From Ailurus styani (taxonomy: Eukaryota; Chordata; Mammalia; Carnivora; Ailuridae), in the NCBI GenBank assembly GCA_002007465.1, contig LNAC01000032.1, positions 1,621,297 to 1,685,296 of the forward strand: a stretch of 64,000 nt of DNA. Direction: 5' to 3'. Both the position numbers and the translations under genes were made by a program. This document shows, piece by piece, positions 1-11,580 of this stretch. Below the pieces are notes generated by a model that made no database searches, had not been told where the DNA came from, and worked only from the letters and a program-made list of their open reading frames with translations. Position 1 is the first letter of the stretch. The number at the start of each line of letters is the position of its first letter.

Positions 1-269
1 CCAAACCTGTGACAGTGACCTGAGATTTAATTAAAGCTTCATGTACCAGGGAATACTCTTTACGATGATCTTACCGTTTTCTGTTTTAATCTAGAATGTC
101 TTTTACTTTCCTTTATTTCTTTCCTGTTCATAATCTTCTCTATTTTGGAATACTAAGAGAAATTTCAGCATGTTTAACTAATACAGAGAGATTTTTACTT
201 GATATTTGGTAACATGTCAAGTCTGTTTTTATGGATCATTCCACTTACTACAGAGTTCCTTTATCCCCC
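1..269. other. unassigned AT-rich sequence
   Basis: No repeat family, exon signal or conserved motif is recognised here. The sequence is AT-rich and stops are frequent in all frames. Confidence 0.4.
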
Positions 270-420
270 CTTCAGCTTTATTAAGGTATAACTGACAAAT
301 AAAATTGTAAGATAATTGAAGCATACATCATGATGATTTGATATACATAGACATTGTGAAAGGAGTCCCCCCATCTAGTTAATTAACACAGCCAATTACA
401 GAGTTGCTTTTAGTCATGTA
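270..420 (-). mobile_element. LINE-1 (L1M) 3' end fragment
   Basis: The plus strand reads 'cagctttattaaggtataactgacaaa' in pieces, then 'gatgatttgatatacatag' and 'acattgtgaaagga'. This is the antisense 3' untranslated end of an old mammalian L1M element. The L1 therefore runs on the minus strand with its 3' end near 270. Only about 150 bp remain, with no coding part. The subfamily (L1MA-L1MC range) is inferred. Confidence 0.7.
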
Positions 421-779
421 ACAAAATGCATAGCATATCAATACATAATAACATAGCAGTAGACTCAGAAGAGTGTCATTGGTAGGCAAAGTGTAAGGAA
501 AGCAATTTTTGGGTGTTAACAGGGAAAGCAAGTAGGTGACTAGGAGTAGGTGAGTCAAGGAATGTTTTCATCATCTACCCATTTGTTCTTTTTGAATTTT
601 GAACCACTATTTAGAAATAGTGTTAAAACTTTAGAAGTTGGAGTAGTCTCTAGAATTCTCAAGCTCGTTCCCTATAAAACCTTCCATTAATCACTGAAGC
701 ACAACACCATGTACTCTATTAATCCACTGTTTACATTTAATTCCAGTATTGTTCATATTTCTGTCTCCTTTACAGATAA
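421..779. other. unassigned sequence
   Basis: Nothing recognised in this stretch. Confidence 0.35.
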
Positions 780-892
780 TTTTGAGAATAGGGCCATGAC
801 TCATTCTTCTTTTTATCTCTGGATCCCAGATTTGCTCTTAGAATGTTGTCAATACTTAAATGTGTATTTGTTTAATGAATGAATAAACACCT
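780..892 (+). mobile_element. L2 LINE 3' end relic
   Basis: The block ends in 'tttgtttaatgaatgaat', preceded by a degenerate 'ggccatgactcattcttc...tggatccca' run. This order matches the L2 3' end (regulatory-looking 'gggcaggga...gtatcccca', then 'tgttgaatgaatga'). It is ancient, diverged and short. Confidence 0.5.
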
Positions 893-1614
893 TATTAAAT
901 TATCTTTTTTTGACACAAAACTCATGGATTTTATTTTGTTATACATTGCCCTTCAATTTAAATTTTCAAGCCATTAATTTTTTTGTGTGTTTGAGTTTTC
1001 AAGAGGCTTCCTGTATTGAACATTTTTCTCTTCTCTTCAAATGCTGTCTTCATGTAATGAGTTATTCTCACTCTAGCCAAATTTAAATGATCTTTTATAT
1101 TTATTTCTACCTTGCATTATTATTGTGCTGTATATTCAACATGTTCTAAATAAAAGATTACACAGTATAGAAGACTGCAGCTTTTTGACACTATTTCCTA
1201 GAAACGTTTAGTGCGGAGAATTGGAGGCATTATTGAGAAAATGATTTATCTGTTTTTTTTCCTGAACTTTAAAATATTGTCATTCATAGGAAGGTACACA
1301 GATTGGTAAATAACAGTGGTAGTCCGCCCCCCCCGCCCCCCCTTCTCTCTTCCTCTGCTAGCTTTAAAGCATTTTGACAAACTAAAACTTGAAACTATTT
1401 TTCTCTCCTTTTGTCCTTAAGTGGTCATGATTTTCCATCGGCTGGATACCACAAAGCATTTAAAGTAGAACATACACATTGAAAAAAAATCAAAGAACAA
1501 GTTTTATAGGAGCACCTCGGGAAAAGTGGCACACAATTTAATTTATTTTTTCTTTAGTCCAACAGGTGGTTTGTCAACATCCATGTAATTTTATATAGAA
1601 GCCTTCAGAGGCTT
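893..1614. other. unassigned sequence with a C-rich tract
   Basis: No repeat family is recognised. A poly-C/CCG tract lies at about 1325-1345 ('cgccccccccgcccccc'). The remainder is AT-rich and without an exon signal. Confidence 0.35.
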
Positions 1615-1805
1615 TAGCACTGGGGACGATGGCATGCCAGTTATGTGCATGCCTTTGATCCCGTGTGTGCTTTGGTGTGGGGCACGGCACAGCGCTCCAC
1701 GCAGGGCTGGGCGGCCGGGGCTGCGGGGCTGTGTGCTTCATGCCAGCGAGATGGCTTCTTGTGGCTGAGACCGTGCCTCCTGGGCGGGAATTGGCAGCTG
1801 TACTT
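1615..1805. other. isolated GC-rich patch, possible conserved non-coding element
   Basis: About 190 bp of distinctly higher GC ('gctgggcggccggggctgcg' near 1705) interrupts AT-rich DNA. It contains several CpGs but is far too short for a full CpG island. No frame is open across it and no repeat family is recognised. It may be a regulatory element or an old retrocopy fragment. The sequence alone does not settle this. Confidence 0.3.
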
Positions 1806-2634
1806 GTAGAAGTAGAATTTTTTATAGATTAGATGGTTGTCTTGTTACTTACTGATAGACTTCAAAATTCTTACAACACAGGATTGGCGACTTTTAAAAA
1901 ATATGAAACAAAACTGCTGCGATGGTTTTATTTCACTTCAGGTGATTATGACTAAGACTATATATCAAGAGCAGCAATAGTACCAAAACGCTTTTGAATT
2001 TATTGCCATCTTTCTTTAGGGAAGTTAAAACACATTGTATATACTGTCTTCAGGGTTCCCTTGAGGAGTTATGAAATAGTACAGGTGAATGTATCAGAGA
2101 AACCCCACAGGAAGCACTAGAACTTATTTTGTTGACTAAATTATGGAACAGTTTGACTGTCTGCGCTGGACTCTGGAGGTCATCTGCCAAGGATTGTTTC
2201 CTAAGCTGAGTTAATTGAAAATTGTTATGGTCTTACTGGAGTGTGCTCTTTGGATTTTTGTTGTCTTAACTCATATTTTTAAATTGAGACTTGATCTTTA
2301 AGACGTGAGATTTCGAAAATCCCAGTAATTTTTGTTAAGTCAAAATTTATTTTGTGAACTTTCATCTCAATTTCCTTATCAATGGCAAATGTCCATTGAA
2401 TACACAGTTCTTCTCTTCTGATCAGTTGGCCCTTCCTGGGAATACATTGTAAGTTCTTCCAGTTCAGGAGCTATATGCAAGGCAATCAGCCATCAGTTAA
2501 AAAGCTTGAATGTAGCTGAGTGATCTTGCACTAGATCTTGTGCATTTGTTTGCTACAATGCTTTTGTTTTTGTCAAGCTTAGGTTGAAAGTGAAAGAGGT
2601 GCTCCAGGTGTTATCACAGGTAGCTAGAATCCAT
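1806..2634. other. unassigned sequence
   Basis: Nothing recognised. It is moderately AT-rich, with no SINE, LINE or exon signal. Confidence 0.35.
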
Positions 2635-2755
2635 GTGCAAATTCACGTAAATTTAGAACACTAGCTCTTGGCTGCTGGGTCACAGGCTCCTTCGAGAATC
2701 TAGTGAAAGCTATGGTACCTATACACAGGGAAAAGTACACATGTACAAGTTTTTA
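2635..2755. repeat. possible ancient interspersed repeat
   Basis: The stretch 'gagaatctagtgaaagctatgg...gaaaagtacacatgtaca' resembles a sequence seen many times in mammalian genomes. I cannot assign it to a family with confidence. It may be a hAT-type non-autonomous element. Confidence 0.3.
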
Positions 2756-3440
2756 ACTATAATCTTAGGAAGTTAAAAGACTTGGTGGAGTGTGAGTAAG
2801 AACCTTTGGTTTGCGGTTCATTGATAACAAGAACCGGATGAAATAGAGTGAAATTTTGCTTTGTTTCATGATATTTTCTTGTTTCTTTGTGATTTATGGT
2901 TGAAATCCTAAATTATTCTTTTCCCCCATACCCCTTACTCTCTTAAATATCCAACCAGGCCCTAGTTTTTGTATCTCAACAGGTGAGTTTGCTTTGCTGT
3001 TGACGTAACACCAATGTGTATAGATCTGAGGAACTGTCAGTGATGGCAGCTTTCTGTAGGAAGCCAGATTTAAAATCTTACAGATGAGTGCTCTTCATTG
3101 CTTGACCACTGAGAATGAAACATTTTTAACTACCTAACTTTGCTACACTGTGTCATACAGATTGAATGGTACTCCTCAATTTTTACAAAGCACACTAGCA
3201 ATCATGGAAAAAAAAAAAGCAAGCCAGTATTTTAGTTGTCCTTGTTTTAGTGTGGGGAGGCCTACTTCAAAAAACTGGGTCTCAAAGGTCCTTAGCTTTT
3301 ATCTAGAACAGACAACGTGCTTGAGAAAGTTCCTTTAGCTTTTTGTTTCAGTTGACATTGACACACTGGGTCAGACTTGTCCCAAAGCACCATGTCTAAA
3401 CAGCTTCCTTTATGTGTTTCTAATTGGGATTCTTTCTCAG
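2756..3440. other. unassigned sequence
   Basis: Nothing recognised apart from short A-runs (3205-3217). The end of this stretch forms the possible splice acceptor of the next entry. Confidence 0.35.
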
Positions 3441-3539
3441 GAGGGTCAAATTAGAGCTCCCGTGGTTGGGGCTGCAACACTGGCGGTTGACAGCATCCGC
3501 TCAATTCTGCATCTTGAGACATGCAAGACAGCCACTTAG
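3441..3539 (+). other. candidate exon-like block (unproven)
   Basis: A branchpoint-like 'ctaat', a pyrimidine run and 'ttctttctcag' immediately precede 3441. This is a good mammalian 3' splice site. The following 96 bases are GC-richer than the surroundings and are open for 32 codons in phase 0, beginning EGQIRAPVVGAATLAVDSIR, then stop at TAG 3537-3539. No protein is recognised and no strong 5' splice site follows, so at best it would be a terminal exon. A chance frame is the more likely explanation. Confidence 0.15.
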
Positions 3540-5616
3540 AGCTTGTTCCTAGAGACTTTTGACAAATGGCCCTACTCTGACTGTGTACCTCATAGACTTT
3601 TTTTGTTTTTCTTCTGGATCAGTGCCAAAACCATGGTTTTTCCTCAAGCACCTGATTTCTGCTTTGTTCTCTTTGCTTTTGCCTTTTGTTTGCCATGATT
3701 CAGTTTGTTCAAAAGCATTTGCTAACTTTCTTGTTTGTGTATCATACCTAGCATACTTACATAATGGTGCCTGGCTTAATCAAGCTCCTGAATTTGTTAA
3801 CCTCTTGGGAAATTTCATTCTGCTTGAGTAAACAAAATAGAACTTTGAACACCTGAATTATTGTGTTGGTCTGTTGATGAAGATAATGCATTGTAGACTA
3901 GTTGGTGATAATTTATACTGAATATTCTAAGAACCAAAAATAATTGATTAGCAAAGACATGATATGGTCTAAGACTCTCAAAAGATTTATTGATTCATTG
4001 ATTATCTAGTATGTACCAAGATTTTTTTTAAAAGATTTTTTTAATGCATTAATTTTAATCTCATTTCCATGGCATTTTGCTACACAGATTTCCTAGGATT
4101 CCATTTTGGGTAACTTTGAAACAGGAAGCTTTTATAAAGATTTAAAATTGCCTCATACATCTGAGTTCAGTTACTAGAATTTAAGTAACTTACAGTGTCC
4201 TTTTAGAATCCAGTTGTTTTAAAGCCTGAGAAATAATTTATGATGGTGCAAATAGGGGTGATAAATTGGAGAGTGTAGTATGTGTTGCTTTTTCCCAACA
4301 GCCTGAGGGATAACAGAGGAGGTCAGACAACTTAAGTCTGTTTCTCTTTCTTGGGTTCTATAGTGTTCTTGTAGAAGAAGGAGAGGAATTGTTTTTGAAC
4401 AGTGGATGTAAGGATGCCAAGTGACTCTTATCTTTAAGTACTGCAAAGTTTGATTAGCATTCTGCTCCCTTGACCAGAGTTTTTTAAAAAGGGAAAATTG
4501 AGTATTATGAAAATACTTAACATCATAAACATCTTCCTTGCCTTGCTTTGAAATACTTTGAGTGATATCAGAGTTTCCTTTGTGGTCAGAAAGATCTAAG
4601 TATATTGCGGGGGAGGGAGGGGATAGAGATTCGAGAGGGTATAATAGGATTATCCCCCCCACCCCCCACCCCTGCCATGGATACATTTGCAGGCCTTTCT
4701 GTCTTGCCCATTAAAGAAAGAAGACAGAGTATCTAAATATTAGAAAGGATTTCTCTTGATTTAAGTCTCAAGAGGAGGGAAGTTAGATTAAAAGAAGAGG
4801 AATTTTCTGTATACTTGTTTCAGTTGACACACTTTGGGATTTTAATTCCTCAGGGAAGATGTTTTTCATTTTCTGCTATGATTTCAATTTCCCATTGCTT
4901 TTTTGCATCTGCTCATTGATGATGATCCTGAATGTTTTCTTCCCCATTCATGTTTAGTTGGTGTTTTCATGTTATTGCTGATGAAGGAACCGCCTCAGGT
5001 ATGGAGATGAACAGCTGTCCTGCTGCGCTCTCTATTAAATGCCCACGGTCACGCTCTCACAGTTACACCACACAGTCCCTCACCTTGTCCACACCCACCT
5101 TGCCCTCAGCAGTTCTCTCTCCCCTGAGGCTTTGGAAACAACTACAATGGGTAATTGTGCCTGTGTGGGAGAGAGGAGGGGAGAGAGAGAGGAACTGAAA
5201 GAGGGAGAGGAAGAAATTTTAAGAAACATAAACTGGATAAAGCACAATTGGGTTGGGGCTGTAATTAAGGGACAGAAAATGCATACATGGTTAATAGAAA
5301 TCTAGCTGAGTTCTTGAGTGGGTAAGGACTTCAAGAAGTGATCTTAGGTAATACTGTATATAACTTGTATAAGACAGATGGTTGTTTTTGTCTATGCTGG
5401 CTTCTTAAAAAGTCCCATATGTAGAAATTCCCCATTTCCATGGGTAACCTTTCATTGCTACCTACACATAAAATATATTTAACCTAGATTTGATTTAATG
5501 ATGATATTGAAAGTCCCTGCAATATTCGTAGTTTTCAAATAGATTATTTAAAAAATTTTCTTGCTACTGCTCTACACTTTCATTTCTTTAAGTATTGGTT
5601 TCTGATTGCTTAGGTG
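3540..5616. other. unassigned sequence, low repeat content
   Basis: About 2 kb without a recognised interspersed repeat. It includes a C-rich tract (4652-4674) and a purine-rich GA stretch (5168-5212). The minus-strand 155-codon frame at 4219-4686 starts inside the C-rich tract and resembles nothing known. A somewhat GC-richer segment at 4985-5170 has no splice signals that I trust. Confidence 0.35.
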
Positions 5617-5840
5617 CAGGGTCATGTGTTGGTAGTGAGAGTCAGACAAGCAGGTCTCCCTTGAACACTGTATGGGCTACTCAACAAACTCCAGACTCCT
5701 TGTGTTTCAGATTCCTCATCTGAAAAGAGGCAAAATAAAATTGACCTTACAGGTTTTAGTAAACATTAATTGAGCTAATGTATGTATGGTGCTTGGTATA
5801 ACATATGCCACTTAATTAAAAGCTAATTATTGCTTGGTCT
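5617..5840 (+). mobile_element. MIR SINE relic
   Basis: The core 'gtgtttcagattcctcatct' is followed by 'gaaaagaggcaaaataaaat', 'attgagctaatgtatgta' and 'gtgcttggtataacata'. This is the order of the MIR consensus (cctcagtttcctcatctg, aaatggggataataata, ttaaatgagttaatatatg, gcgcttagaacagtgcctgg). Ancient and diverged, but the order is complete. Confidence 0.75.
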
Positions 5841-6254
5841 TAACTTTTTTGTAAGTTACATAGAACCTACAACCTTGCATACAGAAGGAAGTCAGTGGAA
5901 ATATATTAATTAAATAATTATTTAGCTATTATATATGTAAATTATTTACTATACTAGTTGAATAATTAAACATGTATCAATTCTACTGAACTAATTTTGA
6001 CTCCTTTTCCTATTATTTTCAAATATTATGTGTCTTCATGAAAGTCACCCAAGGAGGAAGTTGTTGGTGACTATTAAGCTTTGTTAAGGCAAGTGGTAAA
6101 ATAGGTGGTTTTTCTTCAGAGGCACATGCATTTTACGGTAAAAAGGAGCAGAGCTATCTTTTGTCAAAGGTTTCCTCTTGGCTTAGAACTTGGCTACACT
6201 AGCGCTATTACTCTTGTTTTCTTTTGTTTTTGTTTTGTAAACAAACACGTCTTT
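5841..6254. other. unassigned AT-rich sequence
   Basis: Nothing recognised. Confidence 0.35.
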
Positions 6255-6815
6255 TAAAAAAATGTATAATTTTTAAGTGCTGAAAGTACTTACATTTTTT
6301 CACTGTAGTAAGATATGCGTAATGTAAAGTTTGCCATTTAACCATGTTCAAGTGTACAGTTGTGTATTGTTGAGTTCATCCACATTGTTGTGCTGCCCTC
6401 CCCACTGACTGCCCCATCACCACCATCCACTTCCAGAACTGTTCATCTTCCCCCAGCTGAAACTTTGTATGCATTAAACAATAACTCCCCATTCTCTGCT
6501 TCCCTCATCCCCCGGTCCCTGGCAAACCCCCTCCTACTTCTGTCACTCTGAATTTTATTACTCTAGGTGTCTCATGTAAGTGGGATCATACAATATTGGC
6601 CTTTTTGTGACTGGCATATTTCACCTAGCATGTCTTCAGGGATCATCCCTATGGCAGTATGTGTCAGAACTTCCTTCTTTTGTAAGGCTGAAAAATATTC
6701 TGTTGTATGTATGTATGTACCGCATTTTGCTTATTCACTCATCCATCAGTGGACCCTTGGGTCCCTTCTACCTTTTGTTATGATGAATAATGCTCTTTGT
6801 TTTGTTATTTAATGA
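6255..6815 (-). mobile_element. LINE-1 (L1M) 3' portion, antisense
   Basis: On the plus strand the series 'actctaggtgtctcatgtaa', 'gtgggatcatacaatattgg', 'ttcacctagcatgtcttcag', 'ctgaaaaatattctgttgta' and 'tgatgaataatgctctttg' is the antisense of the L1 ORF2 C-terminus and 3' UTR. The element lies on the minus strand, is 5'-truncated near 6815 and has its 3' end near 6255. It is old, with multiple stops. Confidence 0.85.
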
Positions 6816-8164
6816 CATAGATAGGCACCATTTACATATATATATATTCCATACCACTAGCAGTGAAATACAGGTACTTTTACATTTAATGTTATCAGGA
6901 GAGAAACAATTTTAAGGAAAAATGTGCAGATTTGATTTGAATGTAGGGTACCTTGTCTTTCATAGTTGCTAAATATGAATTTTCCCACATTAGGTATAAT
7001 GAAATATATGCTGATGAGTTTGTGTCACGTAAACTAATCAGAATTCAAGTATAATTTTTGAACTCCGTTATTGTTAAATTTTGTTCCATTTGTGTTCTGT
7101 TACAGTAAATATTGAGGATTTTTAACCTTTTTTGGGTTCATTACTGAGTTTTTTTTTAAGTTATATAATACACTTGAAATTGAGTCCTTCAAAAGAAGAA
7201 AAGAAAAAGAGATTGAGTCCTTTTTCTCCTTTTAGTGTAAGGCAAATTCCACTTACTTTTAATTAAAAAGTCAAGCTTTGTCTTGGAAATTACCTGCTCA
7301 TAGAGAGAATTGGTAAGCTTGAAATTGCGGTTCTTCTAAACACATACATTTCATCTAGGAACATCATTAGGGAATACTGGACTATATCTAGTCAAGCACC
7401 TAAGTGAAATGGAGTGTAGCAACTAATCTTAAATTCATAGAGTTGTAATGAATACCTTCTTATGCAGTTTAAGTTCACTTGATTCACTGGATAGTAACTA
7501 TTTCTTTAGTCTTGACCTATATTGCCTGATGTAATCAGATTAGATAAAAGGCTAGTCATATATTAGGGCATGTTTAGAAACATGAGGATCCTATTTCTAA
7601 GCATCTATGAGAGATTAGCCAGCTTTGGAATGATTGAAAGATACTATAGAAAATGGTGATTCATAAATCCCAAGAGTGTGAGATTTTATTTCTAATATTT
7701 CTAGGATTCCTAGGGAAAAACTGGAGAGCTTTTAGAGCCAGCTGATACTGACTAAAAAAATTTGATGTTGCTCCTGGGCTTTAAATTTTGTTTTTTAGGA
7801 AAATAAATAACTTAAAAAAGATAAGTTACTGGAAATTCTATCTATCTACCTATCTATCATCTATTTATCTATCTATTTTACATAGATTATTTCTTCACCA
7901 AAGAATTTTAATAAAACTGTAATGCTAAAACTCTAATGGACATAAAGTAATTAATTATTCTGTGATTATTATGTAGTTAATGTCTATCACATTATTATGG
8001 GAAAGTTGTTGAAGACAATGCTAGCTAAATCTAGTGTGTCTTATAAAAGACACTAAATGGTCAGCGATTCTAGAAGGTTCCTTATAGTTAGGAAGACCAT
8101 TCTTTATAGCGCTTATTAATTTGTGGGTAAATGTCAATGGAATAGCAATGACATCTATTAATAT
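6816..8164. other. unassigned sequence, contains a TATC microsatellite
   Basis: No interspersed repeat is recognised. A (TA)n run lies at 6834-6848, a purine run at 7192-7212, and a tetranucleotide repeat is listed separately. Confidence 0.35.
7837..7880. repeat. (TATC)n microsatellite
   Basis: About eleven imperfect TATC/TATT units ('tctatctatctacctatcta' type pattern). Likely polymorphic. Confidence 0.9.
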
Positions 8165-8275
8165 TCATACATTTTTAAAATTGAGGTGAAATTCATGTAA
8201 AATTAACCATTTTAATGCATATAATTCAGTGGTATTTTATACATTCACAATGTTGTGAAAATTATACTTTTTTTA
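8165..8275 (-). mobile_element. LINE-1 (L1M) 3' UTR fragment
   Basis: 'aaattgaggtgaaattcatg', 'aaaattaaccattttaatgc' and 'attcagtggtattttataca' match the antisense 3' UTR of old L1M elements (ttgagatataattcacat ... taaccatttaaagtg). About 110 bp survive. Confidence 0.65.
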
Positions 8276-10004
8276 CTAAGTGCTGAGTAATACTAATATC
8301 TTTTGCCAATTTAGAGACCTTTTAAAAAATTTCAAATTTCTGTTTTTGCAGGTCATACCTAGTTAATTTTCAACCAACCAAAATAGAAGTAAGGAAAACA
8401 GAGATTTATATCTGATAATCATTTCCTTTTGCATTTGCAGAGCTAATACAATTGGAAATATTAATTTAAGAAATGAATAGAGAATATAATTTCCTTTTTC
8501 AAAGCTTCTAGTTAATAAATATAATCTCAAGAGTAAATAGCTGTTTCACAAAATTCAGTGACAATTTGATATGTAGATTATCTTGGGATTGAAAATTGAT
8601 CACTCATGACAAAATGGTGAAGAATGTCAATATATATGTAATATATTTCAGTATTAAAATTTGTCAGTAGACATAAAAGTCCCAGTGTCAAGTTTTAATT
8701 CTCATAGAGACAGTTGTTTTTCCCACTTTAACTATAGATGTAATTTTCCTCTTTCACGTAACTATTGATTATATTAATGGTAATTTTTTGAAACATGCTG
8801 TTAAGATAAATTAGATAGGTGCAAGAAACTTTTCACCACATCTCTATATTTCTCCTCCCTCTCCCCACCCACCACCTGAAATAGAACTTCTTGCTATGTA
8901 ATACCCCTGGGGTTTATCCAGAATATAAATTCCCATTTTCTTGGCAGCCTAGAAATTATGACCATAGTTTTTACTCATCTCATAAGTACCCTTAGGAGGT
9001 ATTACTTGATTAACTAGACAGGAGAGAACTTCCAAAGACCTTAGAAACTTAAGAAGCCTAATAGTTTCTCTTTTTAAGAATTATAATGGGGCTAGACAGC
9101 TTGTAGAAAAATCACAGAAAAATAGATCAGAATGTCATCATTCATAGTATAGCGATGGCCTATGTGTGGCTTTACTACCTGTATCTCAAAGTAATAGCAG
9201 CTGATTTGTTTGAAGTAGCTTAGATAAATTAGAGACTCTGTGTGCATGTGTTTACATCACATGTTCATTACATATTCATATAAAATTACTTACAGCAGAC
9301 TATCTATCAATCCAGAAACTTTCATGAAGTATAAGAACCAGAAGTGGCTTCTTTGTCATTTGTATGTGTCAACATTATCATCCATCTGATCCTGTAGAAC
9401 AGCCTGCTATTATATGCTTTCTTTCATTTTTTTATAATTATATATATCCAATTAAAAATCCTAATTATTTAAGAAGGAAGCTGAAAATAAAATACAGGTA
9501 GTGCAGGACCAGATGTGTTACAATAATCTCAATTCAATATCCACATAGATGTCTGATTTCCTGTGCTTTGTAGACTCACTTATATTTAGCAACTCTTAAC
9601 CTCAGTGACATAACATATATATTCCTATGGCTTCCAGTCAGAACTGTGTATGTTGCCAATGTCTAATTTTTAAGCTGTAGAGATTATATACCTGTACACA
9701 GGTATATACAGATATATCCTGTACCATGGGTAGAGATTGTATTTTATTAATATTACTTAAAATCACCTTAGTGCATAGCACCATCATGCACTTCAGTAGG
9801 CTCAATTAGTATTCACTGATGAACATTCAAGGATAGTGTAGTTTTCCATGTATTTCGGTATTCAGTTACTGAAATTTAATACACATTAAATTATTCAATA
9901 TTATTCAACTTTTCTTTAATGATGGCAACTGATCCTGTAGGAAATCATTTCTGAAATGGCTCTTGAGCGCTGTCCATTGGCAATGAATGGATTCATTGCC
10001 AAAA
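8276..10004. other. unassigned sequence
   Basis: About 1.7 kb with no recognised repeat or exon. A short near-perfect palindrome at 9977-10002 is listed separately. Confidence 0.35.
9977..10002. repeat. perfect 12-bp inverted repeat with 2-nt loop
   Basis: The arms 'ttggcaatgaat' (9977-9988) and 'attcattgccaa' (9991-10002) are exact reverse complements separated by 'gg'. Function unknown. Confidence 0.85.
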
Positions 10005-10740
10005 TCATTTGTTTCCACAAATGTTTATAGAATACTTACTATATACAAACACTTTGCTGGAAAGCAGGGCTACAAAAATAAGCTGGCAGCTCACAATTTA
10101 GGGGGTGTATGTGGAGATCGAAGATAGTTCAGAGAGGTGGATATGATAATACAAATAAATGTGCTGTGATAATAAATTATAGTGGAGAAATGATTTATTT
10201 TGTGTGTTTTTGGAAAAAAAAACTTCAAAGAAGATGAGATGTGTGAAAATATGCAAGATAGAGAAGGGGGAGAAGAGAAGTGGGAGGGAGGAAGATTCCA
10301 GAAGAGTGAGAAGCAGAAGCCAAGTCATGATGGCATGGATATTTGTGAAATGGTGAGAAGGTGGGTGCAGCTACTCCCCAAAATGTGAGTGGAGCAGGGG
10401 CAAGGAAGAGACGGGTCAGAGGCTACAGCCAGAACATGAAAACTCATTGAATACCATGTTGAAGAATGGTGATAAGGGGCCTCCAGAGCTTGGAAAATGA
10501 GTGACAAGATCAAAGCTGTAAATGAGAAACAAAGATTGCATCTGTGTGGAGGAGGCATTGGAACTGAGCAAGCCTGGTGGCAGAGAGATAAATGATGAGT
10601 CCTGGGAAAGAGCAGGGCAGTGTGAAGAGAGCCCAGGTGAGAAAGTCAGGAGACGTTCTGTGAGGGGTGACAGATGAACAGCCATCCGAGAGAGCTTCAA
10701 TTTTTCTAATTTGGGCACCTGGTGAGTTGGTAGAATGGAT
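10005..10740 (-). mobile_element. L2 LINE relic, antisense
   Basis: The 3' end is recognisable as 'caaatgtttatagaatactt' and 'actatatacaaacactttgc' (antisense of the L2 terminus). It is followed in order by degenerate versions of the antisense L2 3' region: a 'gaagattccagaagagtgag' block, 'gctacagccagaacatg', 'cagagcttggaaaatgagtg' and 'ggaggaggcattggaactga'. It is very diverged and the boundaries are approximate. Confidence 0.5.
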
Positions 10741-11228
10741 ATTTGTTTAGGATAAACTGATTTTGAAGTTTTTGTGGTAAAGGTAAGAACAAACTATTTT
10801 TGCGTGTTAAGTAATATTTGGAATTAATTGCAACATATAAAATCAACCTTTGCTAGTGTCTTAAAATATTGTTATTGACTCCAGTTTCTTCAAGTTTAAT
10901 GTCTTTTTCTGGAAAACTGTGAGGTTTGGGTTAAGAATTAAACAATCGCTAAGATTTGTTAAAGTTCTAAACTCTGTGATGATAAATTTCTGTTGATCTA
11001 GTTTATTTGAATGGAAACATTCCCATAGTAGAAAAGTAGTTGTAAGACAGTGGTATGAAGTTCAAGTTCTTTATACTTTATTTCTACCATATTTATTTTC
11101 ACTTACTGTGTACTCCCTGGACCCTTTTAAAACTGCCTAGGAAGTGTGGAAGCTTGCCCTAATAACTAGTTTCAAAAGGCTTAGTCATTCCTGATTTCTG
11201 TTAAAGAAAAAGCTTTTCATGATACTGT
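10741..11228. other. unassigned AT-rich sequence
   Basis: Nothing recognised. Confidence 0.35.
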
Positions 11229-11580
11229 CAAAAAACAGCAGAGCAGATTTTATTCAGGGGGACCGCCAAGATAGGCCTAGGGACCACTGCCATGGAGTTT
11301 TGCAGTGGGAGAGAGAGATGGGATTCAACTCCAAAGACAACAAGGAGGAGTGGGGATTTGTAGCAAAGGAGCAGGGTGGGGATTCTTGTTGAAGGTGGGC
11401 CAGAATGATCGGACGCCCCTGGTGGGTCAGATTTTGAGTCACTGGATAGAGGATGAGGGATTTTGGCTAAACCAATTTAACTTGATTCTGGCTGAAATTG
11501 AACAATGCAGAGACAATTATGAAAGCCCAAAGGTCGAGGCCTCGTTGAAAAAGGGCTCAGAGGAGCCTAAAGTTTAGTCA
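11229..11580 (-). mobile_element. LTR-like relic of an endogenous retrovirus (family not assigned)
   Basis: Read on the minus strand, the block has a GC-richer body, then 'gtccccctgaataaaatctg' near 11250. This looks like a polyadenylation signal in the R region of an LTR, followed by 'ctctgctg'. No internal viral genes are adjacent, so a solo LTR fragment is the best guess. An ERV class I type is likely but not proven. The frame at 11305-11577 lies inside it and is not considered coding. Confidence 0.4.

Noticed and set aside
4219..4686. 155-codon minus-strand frame, the longest ATG frame without Ns
   Set aside because: It starts in a C-rich tract, has no recognisable motif, no splice context and biased, low-complexity ends. 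A few frames of this size are expected by chance in 64 kb.
11305..11577. 90-codon plus-strand frame in the LTR-like block
   Set aside because: It runs antisense through a decayed LTR and no retroviral protein is recognised.
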